From: Bdellovibrionales bacterium
GTDB lineage: Bacteria; Bdellovibrionota; Bdellovibrionia; Bdellovibrionales; UBA1609
DNA length: 64,000 nt
Direction: 5' to 3'
Assembly (NCBI GenBank): GCA_019637855.1
Contig: JAHBUX010000001.1
Span: 271,337-335,336 of the forward strand
Part shown: positions 62,660 through 64,000 of the stretch, piece by piece
Position numbering within the stretch: the first letter of the stretch is position 1
Layout: each line of letters opens with the position of its first letter
Notes under the pieces: model-generated
What the model was told of the DNA's origin: nothing
What the model saw: only the letters and a program-made list of their open reading frames with translations
Database searches by the model: none
Translations under genes and position numbers: made by a program

Positions 62660-63679
62660 CTACTTTTTGGGACGACCCACACTGGCCGGCAGGCGATTGG
62701 CGGTAGAATTACTCACGCCTTCGATAAAATGATTTCCCGCGCGTTTCTTTTGATAACACTCGTGCACCATATCGAAAATGTTGTTGCCACGAACACCGAT
62801 GGGTTCTCCATCGAAGTTGACGGTCTTGCCGGCCATCAAGCGTTTGCGCGCATTTGGATCATAAGAGTGAGTGCCAAGCCCCGCGCTTCCAGATTCGCTA
62901 GCTTCCCCGCCGGTCGATCCGCCATCGGCACCACCGCCGCCGCTACTGTCGACAGCGACGCCGGCCACATTGGCACCTAAACGATTGATCTCATCATTTA
63001 CTGCAGCCGTAACTTTCTGTGCCTCGCGAACGGCGTCGGCACCAAAGTTTGAAGCCATCGCGGAAGTACCCATGCTCGAGGCGGGTTGAAACGATCCGTT
63101 CGGAAGTTTCACTCCTGCGTCAGTAACGGTGTAGCCGTTTTCTTTAAGCGCAGCTAAGCCTTTGGCCACCGCCGGATTGGAAAATCCAGAAGTGCCTTTG
63201 CTTGGATCTGCATACGTAGGCTTGCCTGTGGCGGTGGTTGTCGTGGGGGTTGTCGTGCCGTTCAACTGACTGGCGTTGTAAGTGGCCGCAGACTGCCCGG
63301 AGGCACCGCTATCATGCCCGCCTTGCGCCAACGCCATAGCACCCATAGCACACAAAGCCATATTCGGCGGCTGCGTGGCCATACAGGCAGCCAGCATTGC
63401 GGCACCGGCAGCCATGTTGATAGCCGCGCCATTGTCTTGCGATTTTTTCCCAGCGGCTGCGCCCGGGTTGATGGAGTTGCCGGTATTGGAAGTAATTGGT
63501 GTACCGGTGCTGCCAGCACTTTCTCTGACCGCGCTAGTTCCATCGGTTGCCGTCGGTTGGTAAGCGCCGCTCTGCTTGACCTCTTGCTGAAAAATACTGC
63601 GCGCCAAATCGGCCGAATCTTGTGCGGCGTGAGCGACTGACACGGTCAGCGCAGTCGCAATGAGGACGGAATAACGCAT
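62660..63679 (-). CDS. Secreted Gly/Ala/Ser/Thr-rich protein, unknown function
   Basis: A 339-residue protein. Signal peptide cut after AHA; then a low-complexity region (Ala, Gly, Thr, Ser) with one hydrophobic, cysteine-containing segment (INMAAGAAMLAACMATQPPN, then MALCAMGAMALAQGG) that could cross a membrane, a Thr run, a conserved-looking part (VAKGLAALKENGYTVTDAGVKLPNGS), a Gly-rich stretch, and a C-terminal tail NIFDMVHECYQKKRAGNHF. No family recognised. A similar tail pattern ends the protein encoded just upstream. Its promoter region has a variant of the TCTCAAAATGAGA palindrome. Confidence 0.7.
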   Translation of the reverse strand: MRYSVLIATALTVSVAHAAQDSADLARSIFQQEVKQSGAYQPTATDGTSAVRESAGSTGTPITSNTGNSINPGAAAGKKSQDNGAAINMAAGAAMLAACMATQPPNMALCAMGAMALAQGGHDSGASGQSAATYNASQLNGTTTPTTTTATGKPTYADPSKGTSGFSNPAVAKGLAALKENGYTVTDAGVKLPNGSFQPASSMGTSAMASNFGADAVREAQKVTAAVNDEINRLGANVAGVAVDSSGGGGADGGSTGGEASESGSAGLGTHSYDPNARKRLMAGKTVNFDGEPIGVRGNNIFDMVHECYQKKRAGNHFIEGVSNSTANRLPASVGRPKK

Positions 63680-63760
63680 TCTAAACCCTCTTTAGATACT
63701 TCTATTATTCCAGTAAATGCGCGAGTCTTCTAAGAGGTTTTGTCTAGTTTTGATATTACG

Positions 63761-63773
63761 TCTCAAAACAAGA
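63761..63773. promoter_or_regulatory. Variant palindrome TCTCAAAACAAGA, copy 3
   Basis: Differs from copies 1 and 2 at two positions, but shares with copy 1 the flank AGACGTCG. It lies 82 bases upstream of the 63679 gene start, in the same orientation and at nearly the same distance as copy 1 before the 30873 gene. Confidence 0.4.
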
Positions 63774-63802
63774 CGTCGTGACTTTGGTCTTGCGAGTGGG
63801 GA

Positions 63803-64000
63803 TCAGTTGCAGCGCCAGAGCACGCCGAGCTTACACTTCTCGTACATCTTGTTGGAGATGCGCCGCCAAATATTCTCTTCCTTTGCATTGATCTGCACTT
63901 GTCCCGCAGCAGAGCCGGCCAAACGACGGCCGGGATCACGGCTGCCGCCGGGGAGAAATTGTTTTAGATCCATGCCACGATAACCGCCGTCATCGTCAGC
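63803..64000 (-). CDS. Partial CDS, C-terminus of an unknown protein
   Basis: The frame enters from the right edge; 65 C-terminal residues are visible before TGA. They are Gly/Arg-rich at first (FLPGGSRDPGRRLAGSAAGQ) and end in NIWRRISNKMYEKCKLGVLW and RCN. Its ending resembles the tail of the following gene's product (N-I-aromatic, spaced I/V, then Y-x-K), so both may belong to one class of secreted proteins. It ends about 120 bases before the following start. Function unknown. Confidence 0.6.
   Translation of the reverse strand, partial: ADDDGGYRGMDLKQFLPGGSRDPGRRLAGSAAGQVQINAKEENIWRRISNKMYEKCKLGVLWRCN

Overview
The window looks like a piece of the chromosome of a Bdellovibrio-type predatory bacterium (Bdellovibrionota, formerly Deltaproteobacteria). 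This is inferred from gene content and protein style rather than from a marker gene: moderate G+C, a double-membrane envelope (BamE-like, LpoB-like and several other lipoproteins, class A PBP, MsbA-like exporter), many two-component proteins, sigma-54 activators, a PhaR-type regulator, and numerous secreted proteins with no recognisable family. There are no rRNA, tRNA, phage, insertion sequence or CRISPR features that I can see. Most of the window is ordinary, densely packed chromosome with many ATGA overlaps.

Layout. 1-1253: end of a respiratory assembly cluster (SCO1/SenC and a membrane-anchored cytochrome c). 1463-2536: BamE-like lipoprotein and a thiamine-pyrophosphokinase-like protein. 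2533-8598: a regulatory island. A four-gene operon (receiver protein, HPF-like ribosome-associated protein, 65-residue membrane protein, SDR oxidoreductase) faces a divergent NtrC-family activator plus hybrid histidine kinase. The spacer holds a near-consensus sigma-54 promoter and a row of TGAGGC palindromes. 8612-14341: coiled-coil periplasmic protein, zinc-ribbon protein, secreted protein, SecA, a TrmL-like RNA methyltransferase that probably starts at ATT, and a GGCT-like protein. 14438-18997: PII and glutamine synthetase, an S9 peptidase lipoprotein coupled to a GcvH-like protein lacking its lipoyl lysine, and a receiver protein. 19248-24513: stress genes (DUF1328, CsbD) behind a possible sigma-54 promoter, then the prkA-yeaH-spoVR operon.

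24669-32533: envelope lipoproteins and TPR proteins, a PhaR-type regulator, a COG3014/LpoB-like pair, secreted proteins and a beta-lactamase-like protein without the catalytic serine. 32530-39305: mreB followed by a sigma region-4-like protein, a degenerate anti-sigma-like membrane protein and a histidine kinase; then glpD and a GNAT-like protein. 39440-45700: HAD hydrolase, then the leftward operon xseA-xseB-ispA-tlyA-patatin-like lipoprotein-pepP, where the patatin-like protein has lost its nucleophile. 46088-50937: a candidate structured RNA, a large cysteine-containing secreted coiled-coil protein, and PBP1A. 50940-58030: uvrA-msbA, then a lipoprotein gene bracketed by two copies of a roughly 105-bp palindromic element, then a second sigma-54 activator. 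58142-61007: an unknown protein, an AmgK-like sugar kinase and a MurU-like nucleotidyltransferase that suggest peptidoglycan sugar recycling. 61008-64000: a pseudopilin, a polytopic membrane protein and two secreted proteins, the last cut by the window edge.

The main regulatory themes are sigma-54 dependence (near-consensus -24/-12 elements before the 4422, 46389 and 19248 genes) and a shared palindrome TCTCAAAATGAGA upstream of genes for secreted or single-pass membrane proteins. No single system in the window is clearly new; the candidates most worth a second look are the TGAGGC-operator stress switch, the paired palindromic elements, the mreB-linked sigma/anti-sigma-like pair, and the set of pseudoenzymes.
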